Part shown: in pieces, positions 8,727-17,503 of the stretch | Position numbering within the stretch: the first letter of the stretch is position 1 | Layout of the letters: each line of letters opens with the position of its first letter | Source of the DNA: Acinetobacter sp. LoGeW2-3 | Lineage (GTDB): Bacteria; Pseudomonadota; Gammaproteobacteria; Pseudomonadales; Moraxellaceae | Assembly (NCBI RefSeq): GCF_002688565.1 | Contig: NZ_CP024011.1 | Location: forward strand, 620,001 to 684,000 | Reading direction: 5' to 3' | DNA: 64,000 nt | The notes under the pieces: model-generated | Seen by the model: the letters and a program-made list of their open reading frames with translations, nothing else | What the model was told of the DNA's origin: nothing | Databases searched by the model: none | Made by a program: the position numbers and the translations under genes

Positions 8727-10557
8727 ATGCTAATTTGTTATTCATTTGCAGATAGGCATTTAAATTGTTCAGCTGTTCCTGTGAAGCCGCATGTCCCAGT
8801 AAGCTTCCCTTCTCAAGCCATGCTCGGGCAGTTATTACATCACGTTCTACGCCAATCCCTTTGGTATATACACGGCCCAGATGACTATAAGCATCGGCAT
8901 TCACCTGTGCAGCAGCTTTACGATAGAGCTGAATCGCTTGATCCATATTGGCGTCAATACCAACACCTTGTTCCATGGCTTCACCCAGTGCATTCATGGC
9001 CATCGCATTTTTCTGCTCTGCTGCCTGTTTTAAATAATTCAGACCTAAAGCAATGCCTTGCGCTACATCTTGACCTTTAAGATACATTATACCGAGTTGA
9101 GCTTGCGCCTGAGCATGACCGAGTTGTGCTGCCTGATGTAAGTAACGTTTGGCTTGGTCTTCATCTATGGCAAATACCGGATATTGACCAGAAAGTGCCT
9201 GATACAGATACCAGGCAGCTTCAGCTGAGCCTTTACTCACGGCTTGATTCAGGTATTGAATCGCTTTCTCACGGTTCGGTAATGGATACTCAGGCAGACT
9301 ATAGAAACGACCCACGACATAAACCAGATCAGCTTCAGACTGTGCGGCGATATTCCAATGCTGTAGCGCGACCTGCTGGATGATGTGAGTGGCTTTAGCC
9401 GTATCCTTTGCTGTACCGATGCCATGCAGATAGCATAAAGCTAAGCCCATCTGGCTATAGAAGTCATTTGGCTCGATCTCGGCAGCAACCTGATACAAGC
9501 TAAACGCTTTTTCAGGCTCATCCGCGACCAGATAAGATTCATAATATAAGGCTGCAATCACGCTCAAGGCTTGAGGAAATTGAATGTTGGCAGCCTCACT
9601 CCAATAGCGAAATGCCATGGTTTCATTCTTCTCAACAAACCAGCCATGAAAATAGGCCAAGCCAAGTAAAGTCTTGGCTTGAGCATCTTTATGCTCATAA
9701 GACTGCTGTTGCAAATGCTGCAAGATCCGCTGACGTTGATCGACATCAATCGTACCGAGCAATACACCAGCATAATAGTCATACAGACCTTCCTGATCCC
9801 CCAGATTAATGCTTTGTTTGATAAAACGTAAAGCTTGTGTCTGATCCTGCGGCAAGATATTGCCTTCAGCATACAACTTAGCAATCTGTTTGGTTGCTTC
9901 AAGATGATCTTGCTGCGCAGCCAGAAACAGGTTATGGATTCCTAAACTTAAATCTTGGGCAGTACCTTCTGCCAAATAGTGTTGTGCCACCTGGTACTGC
10001 GAACCCGCATGTCCCTGATCAGCATTCTGAATCAAGAGTTGTAGACGATGCTGTTCTGCCGCATCTTGAGTCGGTTCGGACAGTTCGGTAATTCGATACT
10101 GCGCTTCCAGATTACCGCGTGCCACAGCGTGACGATACCAATACAGTGCTTTATCGGTATCTTGATGCTGATAGCGATCAGCATCATAGATCTGTCCCAA
10201 ATGATAAGCAGCTTCATCACTGCCAAGACGAAATGCATTTTCCAGTAGACTAATCGCATTTTCGATACTTTGCGGACGTCCCAAACCTTTGAGCTGCATC
10301 AGCCCCATGCCTACATAGGCTTGAGGAATTTCCTGCTGCTGGGCTAAATCCTGATAGATCTGATAGCCACGCTCATAGTTTGGCTGATATGCATCTGAAC
10401 TCAACCGATCTGCAAGTTTGAGCTGTGCCTCAATCTGTTCAATCCACAGGTCATGTTGCACTGCCCTGGCTTGATCCCGTGTTACTGGGTCAGGACGCTT
10501 CCACATCCAGATTCCCAACGCCACGATCCCCAAAATCAGTACCAGTAAGAACCACAT
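8725..10557 (-). CDS. Membrane-anchored Sel1-repeat (TPR-like) protein
   Basis: A 610-residue protein with one N-terminal membrane helix (MWFLLVLILGIVALGIWMW) followed almost entirely by Sel1-like repeats, for example AYVGMGLMQLKGLG, AQAQLGIMYLKGQDV and AYSHLGRVYTKGIGV. Sel1 arrays are scaffolds for protein-protein contacts; the partner is unknown. The anchor is followed by KRPD, and the repeats could lie on either side of the membrane. SD GGGAG sits 6 nt before the ATG. It is a single gene between two bidirectional terminators. A smaller Sel1 protein occurs at 51333. Confidence 0.85.
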   Translation of the reverse strand: MWFLLVLILGIVALGIWMWKRPDPVTRDQARAVQHDLWIEQIEAQLKLADRLSSDAYQPNYERGYQIYQDLAQQQEIPQAYVGMGLMQLKGLGRPQSIENAISLLENAFRLGSDEAAYHLGQIYDADRYQHQDTDKALYWYRHAVARGNLEAQYRITELSEPTQDAAEQHRLQLLIQNADQGHAGSQYQVAQHYLAEGTAQDLSLGIHNLFLAAQQDHLEATKQIAKLYAEGNILPQDQTQALRFIKQSINLGDQEGLYDYYAGVLLGTIDVDQRQRILQHLQQQSYEHKDAQAKTLLGLAYFHGWFVEKNETMAFRYWSEAANIQFPQALSVIAALYYESYLVADEPEKAFSLYQVAAEIEPNDFYSQMGLALCYLHGIGTAKDTAKATHIIQQVALQHWNIAAQSEADLVYVVGRFYSLPEYPLPNREKAIQYLNQAVSKGSAEAAWYLYQALSGQYPVFAIDEDQAKRYLHQAAQLGHAQAQAQLGIMYLKGQDVAQGIALGLNYLKQAAEQKNAMAMNALGEAMEQGVGIDANMDQAIQLYRKAAAQVNADAYSHLGRVYTKGIGVERDVITARAWLEKGSLLGHAASQEQLNNLNAYLQMNNKLA

Positions 10558-10618
10558 AGCTGCTCCCTGACATTGTTTTTTGTTATATGAATATAGTCTT
10601 CATTCTAAACGCAAGCAC

Positions 10619-10647
10619 AAAAAAAGCACAGAGACTGTGCTTTTTTA
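10619..10647. terminator. Terminator hairpin downstream of tcdA
   Basis: AAAAAAGCACA/TGTGCTTTTTT stem with loop GAGAC. On the minus strand it terminates tcdA, and its A-rich flank reads as a T run. Confidence 0.85.
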
Positions 10648-10656
10648 TTTTGTGAA

Positions 10657-11427
10657 TCAGGCTTTTGCTCGCTTCATATCCAGCTTTTTCAGCACTTCTG
10701 ATACTGCGACCATAGCAAAGCTAGACGTCACTACCACCGCAGAACCATAACCACCACAACGCAAACCTGCACTTGGGCAAACATCAGCACTGGAGAATGG
10801 ATTATCAATTGAATAAACACATGTAATACCAAATTTTTCTTTTGGTTTTTTACAGATGCCTTTAGCGCGTAGTTGGGCACGCAATTTAGCCAGCATTGGG
10901 TCTTGTTCAGTTCTTGATAAATCTGCAACACGGATTTTTAATGGATCTAACTTACCGCCTGCACCACCGGAAACAATCAATGGAATCTTGTTAAAACGGC
11001 AATGTAGCATCAAGGCAAACTTGGCTTTCACGTCATCGATACAGTCCAGAATAATGTCAGGATTTCCTGCCAGGATTTCTTTGACATTTTCGGGAGTGAG
11101 ATAATCGTCAATCAAGTTTACTTTGATACGTGGGTTAATCGCTCGACAACGCTCAGCCATGATTTCAATTTTTTCACGACCTAAAGTTGTGGTCATGGCA
11201 GGTAGCTGGCGGTTGATATTCGATGCAGCCACCACATCCATATCAACGATGGTCAGTTCGCCGATACCAGTACGTGCCAATGCTTCAACTGCCCAAGAAC
11301 CGACACCGCCAATACCGATCACCATCACATGACTGTTTTCATAATGATGAAAGCTATCATCGCCATAAATTTTGGCGACACCAGCGAAACGGCGGTCATA
11401 TTCATCATCTTGAAGGAGATCAGTCAT
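10657..11427 (-). CDS. tcdA: tRNA threonylcarbamoyladenosine dehydratase
   Basis: E1-like (ThiF/MoeB fold) ATP-dependent enzyme that cyclises t6A37 of ANN-decoding tRNAs to ct6A. The 256-residue product has the Rossmann ATP-binding motif VMVIGIGGVGSWAVEALARTGIG, the IVDMDVVAASNINRQ segment, an internal IILDCIDDVKAK and the family-specific C-terminal region with CVYSIDNPF and CPSAGLRCGGYGS. Length and motifs separate it from MoeB and ThiF. SD GAAGGAG lies close upstream of the ATG. Confidence 0.95.
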   Translation of the reverse strand: MTDLLQDDEYDRRFAGVAKIYGDDSFHHYENSHVMVIGIGGVGSWAVEALARTGIGELTIVDMDVVAASNINRQLPAMTTTLGREKIEIMAERCRAINPRIKVNLIDDYLTPENVKEILAGNPDIILDCIDDVKAKFALMLHCRFNKIPLIVSGGAGGKLDPLKIRVADLSRTEQDPMLAKLRAQLRAKGICKKPKEKFGITCVYSIDNPFSSADVCPSAGLRCGGYGSAVVVTSSFAMVAVSEVLKKLDMKRAKA

Positions 11428-11798
11428 AAGTCATCAATAGCAAGAAAAACACCGAGGCATTTTAGCAAATTCATAGCGGGTTTACTGCCACTAAAATTCA
11501 GATACAAAATCAGTCAAAAAAGCATTCTTGTACCGTCAATAAACACGTAAAATCGATCAAATTATATTCATTAGTAAAATCATCACAATAGATCTTTTTC
11601 ATAAACCAAAAATGATCTTTATATTCATATTTAAATGGATATTGAAAGTTCCTTCTTCCTCTGGGAGAAGGTTAGGATGAGGGATATTTCTTAAATATAA
11701 CCTCTCCTACAAGGAGAGGGGAATTTCATTTTAATGATTAAAAAATGATTTATGAAAGGACCCTAATAACCAAAATATTTTAATTATTATCAGCTTAA
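11428..11798. repeat. AT-rich gap with a third hairpin-repeat unit
   Basis: About 370 bp without a gene. At about 11650-11730 a CTTCTTCCTCTGGGAGAAG hairpin is followed by GTTAGGATGAGGG, and then a CTCTCCTACAAGGAGAG hairpin. The layout, hairpin plus a purine-rich follow-on, is like the A and B units at 1205-1316 and 53165-53400, although the sequence is a different subtype. Confidence 0.6.
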
Positions 11799-11815
11799 AA
11801 GGGAGTTGGATCAGC

Positions 11816-12064
11816 ATGTTATTTAACGCCCTTTTTGCCCTGATGGTTATTCTGTACCTGCTTTATGTTTATGGCTTAGTCTTTAAAAAGCAGAAAAATT
11901 ATTATCTCAGTATCATGATCCGCTTACTGACTTTGGGATTATTCATCTTGATTATCTTCGATCAACATGAAACTCAGACTCATCTTATTTTGGTGTTACT
12001 GACATGGGTACTGTTTGAAAGCAGCGAGAATTTTTATAATAAAAAGCTATCTTCAAGCAAATAA
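11816..12064 (+). CDS. Small membrane protein, function unknown
   Basis: An 82-residue protein with a good SD (AAGGGAG at about 11799-11805) and its own terminator. Three hydrophobic segments (about 3-23, 33-48 and 54-67) are separated by short polar loops (KKQKNYY, DQHETQTH), and the tail is basic and serine-rich. I do not recognise the family. Codon use and the flanking signals suggest a real gene. It stands alone between the divergent tcdA promoter region and convergent orn. Confidence 0.65.
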   Translation: MLFNALFALMVILYLLYVYGLVFKKQKNYYLSIMIRLLTLGLFILIIFDQHETQTHLILVLLTWVLFESSENFYNKKLSSSK

Positions 12065-12066
12065 AA

Positions 12067-12088
12067 AAAAGAGGCTAACGCCTCTTTT
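12067..12088. terminator. Bidirectional terminator between small membrane gene and orn
   Basis: AAAAGAGGC/GCCTCTTTT stem with loop TAAC, immediately after the stop of the small gene and 15 bp from the stop of convergent orn. Confidence 0.85.
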
Positions 12089-12102
12089 CAAACCATTCTA
12101 AA

Positions 12103-12660
12103 TTAGTCTTTATTCATGATAAAGAAATATTCGCGGTAGTATTTGAGTTCAGCAATCGAATCACGAATGTCATCCATCGCCAAGTGCGATGCGTTCTTTT
12201 TCAAGCCACCCATGATTTCTGGACGCCAGCGTTTCGCAAGCTCTTTCACAGAAGACACATCCAGATTACGGTAATGGAAGAACTGTTCCAGTTCAGGCAT
12301 TAAACGGTGCATGAAACGGCGATCTTGACAGATCGAGTTACCACACATCGGAGAAGTTTTAGGATTCACCCATTTTTTCAAGAATTCTAAAGTTTGTAGT
12401 TCTGCATCTCGTGCAGTCAATTTACTACGACGTACACGCTCAATCAGACCTGACTGACCATGTTGACGTGTGTTCCACTCATCCATCGCATTTAACAGAA
12501 TTGGAGACTGGTGAATTGCAAGGACAGGGCCTTCTGCAAGAATATTTAAATTATCGTCTGTCACAATAGTCGCAATTTCAATAATCTGGTCGTTGTCTGT
12601 ATCCAGACCTGTCATTTCCAGGTCAATCCAAATCAGGCGGCTATCCGGGGTGCTGCTCAT
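12103..12660 (-). CDS. orn: Oligoribonuclease
   Basis: DEDDh 3'-5' exonuclease that degrades 2-5 nt RNAs, including the pGpG produced from cyclic-di-GMP by EAL enzymes such as the one at 21831. The 185-residue product shows Exo[11 protein letters not shown] (D13, E15) and ExoII in the [16 protein letters not shown] region. Its [17 protein letters not shown] and [19 protein letters not shown] segments include the catalytic His and Asp. Divergent from rsgA, the same neighbour as in many gammaproteobacteria. Confidence 0.97.
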   Translation of the reverse strand: MSSTPDSRLIWIDLEMTGLDTDNDQIIEIATIVTDDNLNILAEGPVLAIHQSPILLNAMDEWNTRQHGQSGLIERVRRSKLTARDAELQTLEFLKKWVNPKTSPMCGNSICQDRRFMHRLMPELEQFFHYRNLDVSSVKELAKRWRPEIMGGLKKNASHLAMDDIRDSIAELKYYREYFFIMNKD

Positions 12661-12784
12661 AAATGTGCAATCTTATTAGGCTATAAAACATTTATAGTAG
12701 CAAATTTATTAGCTCGATGCTGTAACTGACACCCTGCTTCATGCTATTTTTGCCATCTCCCTCCCATGGTTTTTTAGGATTTGA

Positions 12785-13843
12785 ATGGCTTTAATACGTA
12801 AACGTCGTTTAACTGAACAACAACAACGTCGTATTCAAAAACAGCACAAAACGCGTCAGGAAGAGATTGATACCTCTCAAGACCTGGAAGGACTGGTCGT
12901 GCAGCATTATGGCCGCCAGCTTGAAGTCCAGGCTCTCTCGGTTCCTGAACAGCATCCTGAAAAACCTGTGGTGGCTGATGGTGAACCTGAGCCCTTCTGG
13001 AAAGAGATTGAACTAGGCAGTGTGTGGCGCTGCCATACCCGGACCAATCTTGAATTGCTGGTCACTGGCGACCGCGTCAAATGGCAGGCCGATCCGAATA
13101 CTGGACTCGGCATTATCACGGCGATTCATCCACGTAAATCACTGCTGACCCGCCCAGACCGCTATCATAAGGTCAAACCGGTCGCAGCCAATATTTCCCT
13201 GATCGTGATCGTGTTTGCACCATTGCCAGAACCAGCACCTGGCTTAATTGACCGTTATCTGGTGGCGTGTGCTGATGCAGAGATTCCAGCATTATTAGTA
13301 CTGAATAAATCAGACTTGCTCAAAGACAATGATCCAATTCTGGATCTGCTCAAAGAATATGAAAATTTGGGTTATGAAGTGATGCAAACCCAATCTGATG
13401 GCGATCTGACTGAACTGTCCGCTCGTCTGAATGAGGAAACTGTGGCTTTTGTGGGTCAATCTGGTGTAGGTAAAAGCACCCTGATCAATGCCATCGTGCC
13501 GGATGCAGCACAGAAGACCAATATCATTTCAGAAAATTCGGCACTGGGTCAGCACACCACGACGTCAACACGTTTAATTTCCTTTGGTGATGGTGCAGCC
13601 TTGATCGACTCCCCTGGGATCCGTGAATTTGGCCTATGGCATCTGCCTTTGGACAAAGTGCAAACTGGTTTTCCGGAAATTGAAAATCTGCTGGGACACT
13701 GTCAGTTCCGTAACTGTACGCATAAGCATGAAAAACAATGTGCTTTACGTCAGGCGGCAAGTTCAGGTGAAATTCTGCCGCGTCGTTTGGACAGCTATCT
13801 GCGATTAATTGATGAAATCACGGAAGCTCAACAAAAAAATTGA
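12785..13843 (+). CDS. rsgA: Ribosome small-subunit biogenesis GTPase RsgA
   Basis: Circularly permuted GTPase that acts late in 30S assembly. The 352-residue product has a basic N-terminus (RKRRLTEQQQRRIQKQHKTR), an OB domain, then the permuted G motifs in the order G4 (LNKSD), G1 (GQSGVGKS) and G3 (DSPGIREF). The C-terminal zinc-binding element is GHCQFRNCTHKHEKQCALR. QHTTTSTRL supplies the switch region. Promoters for this gene and orn share the 124-bp divergent gap. Confidence 0.96.
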   Translation: MALIRKRRLTEQQQRRIQKQHKTRQEEIDTSQDLEGLVVQHYGRQLEVQALSVPEQHPEKPVVADGEPEPFWKEIELGSVWRCHTRTNLELLVTGDRVKWQADPNTGLGIITAIHPRKSLLTRPDRYHKVKPVAANISLIVIVFAPLPEPAPGLIDRYLVACADAEIPALLVLNKSDLLKDNDPILDLLKEYENLGYEVMQTQSDGDLTELSARLNEETVAFVGQSGVGKSTLINAIVPDAAQKTNIISENSALGQHTTTSTRLISFGDGAALIDSPGIREFGLWHLPLDKVQTGFPEIENLLGHCQFRNCTHKHEKQCALRQAASSGEILPRRLDSYLRLIDEITEAQQKN

Positions 13844-13936
13844 TATTCTTAAGCTTTAGCCCTTGAAGCGGTGATTTTGATCACCATATTTATGAGCTAT
13901 ACTCTTGGCAATTTTGAAATTGTAATTAGGTGAATT

Positions 13937-14344
13937 GTGGAACGTTGGTTCGAGTTTATGGGGAATCACCCCTTCTTGTTTGGTGCACTTGCAGCATTGG
14001 TGGTTTTGTTCTTCATTATCGAAGGTCAACGTAACGGTCGTAAGATTTCTCCGCAATCGCTGGGAATTCTGGTTAAGGCAAAAAATGCCATGCTGATCGA
14101 CCTGCGTGATGCCAAAGATTTCCGTGAAGGTCATATCAGCGGTAGCCGCAATATTCCATACAGCCAAATTACTAAACATGTTGAAGAGTTAAAAACAGCA
14201 GATCGCCCATTGGTGTTCATTTGTAATCTGGGTCAGGTTGCAGGCACTGCGCTACAACAAGTCGGTCATGCAGATGCTTACCGTCTTGATGGCGGTATTA
14301 GCAACTGGAAAGCCCAAGGCTTACCTCTGGTGAAAAGTAAATAA
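13937..14344 (+). CDS. Membrane-anchored rhodanese-like protein (YibN type)
   Basis: A 135-residue protein starting at GTG, with AGGTGA just upstream. One N-terminal membrane helix (about 12-30, FLFGALAALVVLFFII) precedes a rhodanese domain: MLIDLRDAKDFREGHISGSRNIPYSQI, active-site loop FICNLGQVAG with the candidate catalytic Cys, and YRLDGGISNWKAQGLP. It probably handles persulfide sulfur or has a redox role at the inner membrane. It leads the set rhodanese-grxC-secB, an order also seen as yibN-grxC-secB in enterobacteria. Confidence 0.9.
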   Translation: MERWFEFMGNHPFLFGALAALVVLFFIIEGQRNGRKISPQSLGILVKAKNAMLIDLRDAKDFREGHISGSRNIPYSQITKHVEELKTADRPLVFICNLGQVAGTALQQVGHADAYRLDGGISNWKAQGLPLVKSK

Positions 14345-14366
14345 TTTACGATCAGGAGATTCATTC

Positions 14367-14621
14367 ATGGCTGAAGTCATTATCTATTCAACGACTGTGT
14401 GTCCATACTGTGTCCGTGCAAAACAGCTCCTTGAGCGTAAGGGCGTAGAATATAAAGAAATCAATCTGTCTAAAGAAGATCCACAGGTTCGTCTTGATTT
14501 GATGCAACGTACCAATCACCGTACAGTGCCACAGATTTTTATCAATGAACAATTTATCGGCGGTTTTGATCAGCTTTACGCTTTAGAGCGTGAAGGCAAA
14601 CTCGACGAATTACTGGCTTAA
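14367..14621 (+). CDS. grxC: Glutaredoxin 3
   Basis: An 84-residue thioredoxin-fold protein that reduces disulfides with glutathione. The CPYC active site lies at about residues 12-15, the cis-proline loop is TVPQIFI and the glutathione-binding GGFDQLYALE segment follows. It lies 22 bp after the rhodanese gene with SD AGGAGA, and 35 bp before secB. Confidence 0.97.
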   Translation: MAEVIIYSTTVCPYCVRAKQLLERKGVEYKEINLSKEDPQVRLDLMQRTNHRTVPQIFINEQFIGGFDQLYALEREGKLDELLA

Positions 14622-14656
14622 GCTACTAAAACCCATCTCATATCAAGGATTAAAGA

Positions 14657-15115
14657 ATGAGTGAAGAACAACAAGCTCAACCACAATTGGCATTAGAGCG
14701 TATTTATACTAAAGACATTTCTTTTGAAGTACCTGGGGCACAAGTTTTTACCAAGCAATGGCAACCTGAGCTGAACATCAACCTTTCTTCTTCTGCAGAA
14801 AAGATTGATCCAACTCACTTTGAAGTTGCTTTGAAAGTTGTCGTGCAAGCAAACAACGAAGGTGACACAGCATTTATCGTTGACGTAACGCAAGCAGGGA
14901 TCTTCCTGATTGATAGCGTTGAAGAAGAGCGTCTGCCTTACATTCTTGGTGCTTACTGCCCGAACATCCTGTTCCCTTTCCTTCGTGAAGCGGTAAATGA
15001 TCTGGTAACTAAAGGTAGCTTCCCACAATTGCTACTTACACCGATCAACTTCGATGCTGAATTCGAGGCCAACATGCAACGTGCACAAGCTACTGCTGTT
15101 GAAGGTCAAGCTTAA
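14657..15115 (+). CDS. secB: Protein-export chaperone SecB
   Basis: Tetrameric cytosolic chaperone that keeps preproteins unfolded and hands them to SecA. The 152-residue product has [16 protein letters not shown], the beta-sheet core and the conserved [36 protein letters not shown]. It ends the rhodanese-grxC-secB unit and is followed by a strong terminator. Confidence 0.98.
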   Translation: MSEEQQAQPQLALERIYTKDISFEVPGAQVFTKQWQPELNINLSSSAEKIDPTHFEVALKVVVQANNEGDTAFIVDVTQAGIFLIDSVEEERLPYILGAYCPNILFPFLREAVNDLVTKGSFPQLLLTPINFDAEFEANMQRAQATAVEGQA

Positions 15116-15133
15116 TCACTTGATCCTGAATCG

Positions 15134-15160
15134 AAAAAGACCGCAAGTGCGGTCTTTTTT
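15134..15160. terminator. Bidirectional terminator after secB
   Basis: AAAAAGACCGC/GCGGTCTTTTT stem with loop AAGT; it also faces the convergent cytochrome b562 gene. Confidence 0.92.
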
Positions 15161-15168
15161 ATTTCTTA

Positions 15169-15558
15169 TTATTTAAAGTTCTGATGACCTTGTTTTTTAA
15201 TGGCATCAATTTTTTCTACAGATTGCTTTGCCTGTTCAAGCTGCCCTGCCTCAGTCAAAGCTTGCGCTTGTTTTAACTCACTGATTAACTGATTCAATAA
15301 GCTATGATAACTATACAGTTGTGGATCTTCTGGACTCGCTTTTTTGAGTGATTTTGGGCTGGTCTTCTGTGCATCCAAAGCTGCCTGATTCATTTTTTCT
15401 AAAGCGTCTAATGCTACTTTCGGATCTGTCGTGTTCTGGAATGTTTTATAGTTAGAATTTAAGGCATACATGTCCATTCTAAGGCTTTTCGCCATGACAC
15501 TGCTATTCATTGTCCCGCCTAACAAACAGAGAATCGTTAAACTAAGAATTCTTAACAT
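15169..15558 (-). CDS. cybC: Periplasmic cytochrome b562
   Basis: Four-helix-bundle b-type haem protein exported to the periplasm; its physiological partner is unknown even in E. coli. ATG at 15558 is chosen because AAGGAA lies 7 nt upstream; an upstream in-frame ATG at 15576 has no such site. With cleavage after VMA (residue 23) the mature protein is 106 residues. Its haem ligands would be Met7 (RMDMYALN) and His102 (GHQNFK), the same numbers as in E. coli cytochrome b562. The segment ALEKMNQAALDAQKTSP parallels the E. coli ALTKMRAAALDAQKATP region. It is flanked by terminators, so it is monocistronic. Confidence 0.88.
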   Translation of the reverse strand: MLRILSLTILCLLGGTMNSSVMAKSLRMDMYALNSNYKTFQNTTDPKVALDALEKMNQAALDAQKTSPKSLKKASPEDPQLYSYHSLLNQLISELKQAQALTEAGQLEQAKQSVEKIDAIKKQGHQNFK

Positions 15559-15691
15559 GGGAATTTCCTTAATCATTTTTCAGTTATTCTTGTTTTTTTA
15601 GATTATGCACGCAAGTCTATTCATCTATAAACTTAAGTAATTTATTTCAAAATAGATTTTCTATTTCATTTAAACAAATACTACAAATACA

Positions 15692-15715
15692 AAAACCCCT
15701 CAATCGAGGGGTTTT
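15692..15715. terminator. Terminator downstream of fabI
   Basis: AAAACCCCTC/GAGGGGTTTT stem with loop AATC, between the fabI stop and the cybC promoter region. Confidence 0.88.
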
Positions 15716-15743
15716 CATTGCTCAAAATAAGTATTTAAAAAAC

Positions 15744-16550
15744 TTATTCTGCATCCAGCATTAGTTCAGCACTCATGCCTACTGTGTTATAACCGGCATC
15801 AACATACATGATTTCACCAGTGATCCCATTTGCCCATGGTGAGCACAGGAACAATGCAGCATTACCGACATCTTCAATCGTTACATTACGTTTAAGTGGA
15901 GCCACTTTTTCGTTCAGATCCAGCATTTTACGGAAAGATTTAATACCTGACGCTGCAAGCGTGCGGATTGGACCAGCAGAGATGGCATTAACACGAATAC
16001 CTTCCGCACCCAAGCTAGATGCCAGGTAACGTACGCCTGCTTCTAAAGATGCTTTTGCCAGACCCATCACGTTATAGTTTGGCATTACACGCTCAGAACC
16101 TTGATAAGTCAGGGTCAATAAACAACCTTGACGTGCAGCCAGTAATGGCTTCGCAGCACGCGCCATTGCGATAAAGCTATAAGCACTAATGTCATGCGCA
16201 ATTTTGAAGCCTTCACGATCTGTTACATCAGTGAAATCACCATCTAATGTATGTGCTGGCGCAAAACCGATTGAATGCACGACACCATCCAGCCCATCCC
16301 AGTGTTTTGCCAGTTCTGCAAATGCATTGTCAATTTCTGCATCTACCGCCACATCACAAGGAAACACCAATTCAGAACCAAACTGTGCAGCGAAATCATC
16401 GACACGTTTTTTCAGTTTTTCATTTGGATAGGTAAAAGCAAGTTCTGCACCTTCACGGTGTAATGCTTGTGCAATACCAAATGCGATTGATAATTTACTT
16501 GCAATACCTGCGATCAGGAAGCGCTTACCCGCCAAAAGTCCTTGTGCCAT
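15744..16550 (-). CDS. fabI: Enoyl-[acyl-carrier-protein] reductase (NADH)
   Basis: Last reduction step of type II fatty acid elongation; target of triclosan and diazaborines. This is an SDR-fold protein with the divergent FabI nucleotide motif [19 protein letters not shown], and the Tyr/Lys catalytic set in [19 protein letters not shown]. The 268-residue start at 16550 ([10 protein letters not shown]) is favoured over 16565, because the SD-like GAGTGAG sits 6-7 nt before it and family members begin there. Confidence 0.95.
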   Translation of the reverse strand: MAQGLLAGKRFLIAGIASKLSIAFGIAQALHREGAELAFTYPNEKLKKRVDDFAAQFGSELVFPCDVAVDAEIDNAFAELAKHWDGLDGVVHSIGFAPAHTLDGDFTDVTDREGFKIAHDISAYSFIAMARAAKPLLAARQGCLLTLTYQGSERVMPNYNVMGLAKASLEAGVRYLASSLGAEGIRVNAISAGPIRTLAASGIKSFRKMLDLNEKVAPLKRNVTIEDVGNAALFLCSPWANGITGEIMYVDAGYNTVGMSAELMLDAE

Positions 16551-16681
16551 ATGAATCTCACTCAAAATAATTTATAAGCATGATGCCAAGTCTAAAGCAT
16601 TTTAGAAATTGCATAATGCGCCTTTTTTCATTGGATCATAAATTAGAAATATGCTTTCCGATATATGCGAGGCTTTTATAT

Positions 16682-17503
16682 TTAGATATCTAGATGAAAA
16701 GCCTGATGGGTATTTTTCCAGAGCTGTTCAGCCAGTTCATTTTGATCCATGTGCAAGCTCTTGGCCAAGCCTTGCAGAACATAAGGCAGATTGGCAGGCG
16801 TATTACGCGTGCGTTGTTCTTTAGAATGCTGGCAGCATAAGGGTGTCATGTCTGGACAATCAGTTTCCAACACCAGATGCTCTGCCCCAACAATCTGTAC
16901 CACCTGATGCAATTTCTTGGCATTGGGATTGGTAATTTGTCCAGTAATACCTAGCTTAAACCCGAGCTTGATAAATGCTTTGGCTTCTTCAACTCCACCA
17001 CCAAAGGCATGCGCAATACCACCTTGCTGGAATTTATGCGCTTTTAGCATTTTGAGTACATCGGCATGGGATTTACGGATATGCAGCAAAATCGGCTTGT
17101 CATACTGCTGTGCCAATTCAATCTGAGCGGCAAAAAAATCTTTCTGCTTCTGGAAAATTTCCAGTTGCTTATGCTGTTTCAGGAAAGTATCCAGACCGAT
17201 TTCACCAATGGCAATGCAGTCTTCAGTTTTTAGAATCTGCTCCAGATCCTGCAAATGTTCCTGCTGATGCTCTTCAATATAAAACGGATGCAACCCAGGA
17301 GCTAAATAACTGCGTGGTGCATCAACTAGATTATTTAAAAAATGCTGGGTTTGAATTAGGTCCTGAAAACGCTTCTGTAAAAAGCCAATCAGAACCAGTC
17401 CCTCAACCCCAGCCTTTTTAGCTGCATAAGCCAATTGCTCCCGATCATGATCAAAATCGGGAACATCAAAATGGGTATGGGTATCAAACAGTTTCAGGCT
17501 CAT
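16682..17503 (-). CDS. TatD-family metal-dependent hydrolase (YjjV-like)
   Basis: TIM-barrel metallohydrolase of the TatD DNase family, 273 residues. Metal-binding motifs are DTHTHFD near the N-terminus, the GEIGLD glutamate, HIRKSH, the HAFGG histidine and ETDCPD. Members remove nucleotides or D-aminoacyl groups; the exact substrate is not predictable. Its ATG overlaps by 4 bp (ATGA) the stop of the upstream lipoprotein gene at 17500, so the pair is translationally coupled. Confidence 0.9.
   Translation of the reverse strand: MSLKLFDTHTHFDVPDFDHDREQLAYAAKKAGVEGLVLIGFLQKRFQDLIQTQHFLNNLVDAPRSYLAPGLHPFYIEEHQQEHLQDLEQILKTEDCIAIGEIGLDTFLKQHKQLEIFQKQKDFFAAQIELAQQYDKPILLHIRKSHADVLKMLKAHKFQQGGIAHAFGGGVEEAKAFIKLGFKLGITGQITNPNAKKLHQVVQIVGAEHLVLETDCPDMTPLCCQHSKEQRTRNTPANLPYVLQGLAKSLHMDQNELAEQLWKNTHQAFHLDI

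Noticed and set aside
8727..10248. Several plus-strand frames opposite the Sel1 gene
   Set aside because: They are shadows of the repetitive Sel1 coding sequence, which has intact repeats and expression signals on the minus strand.
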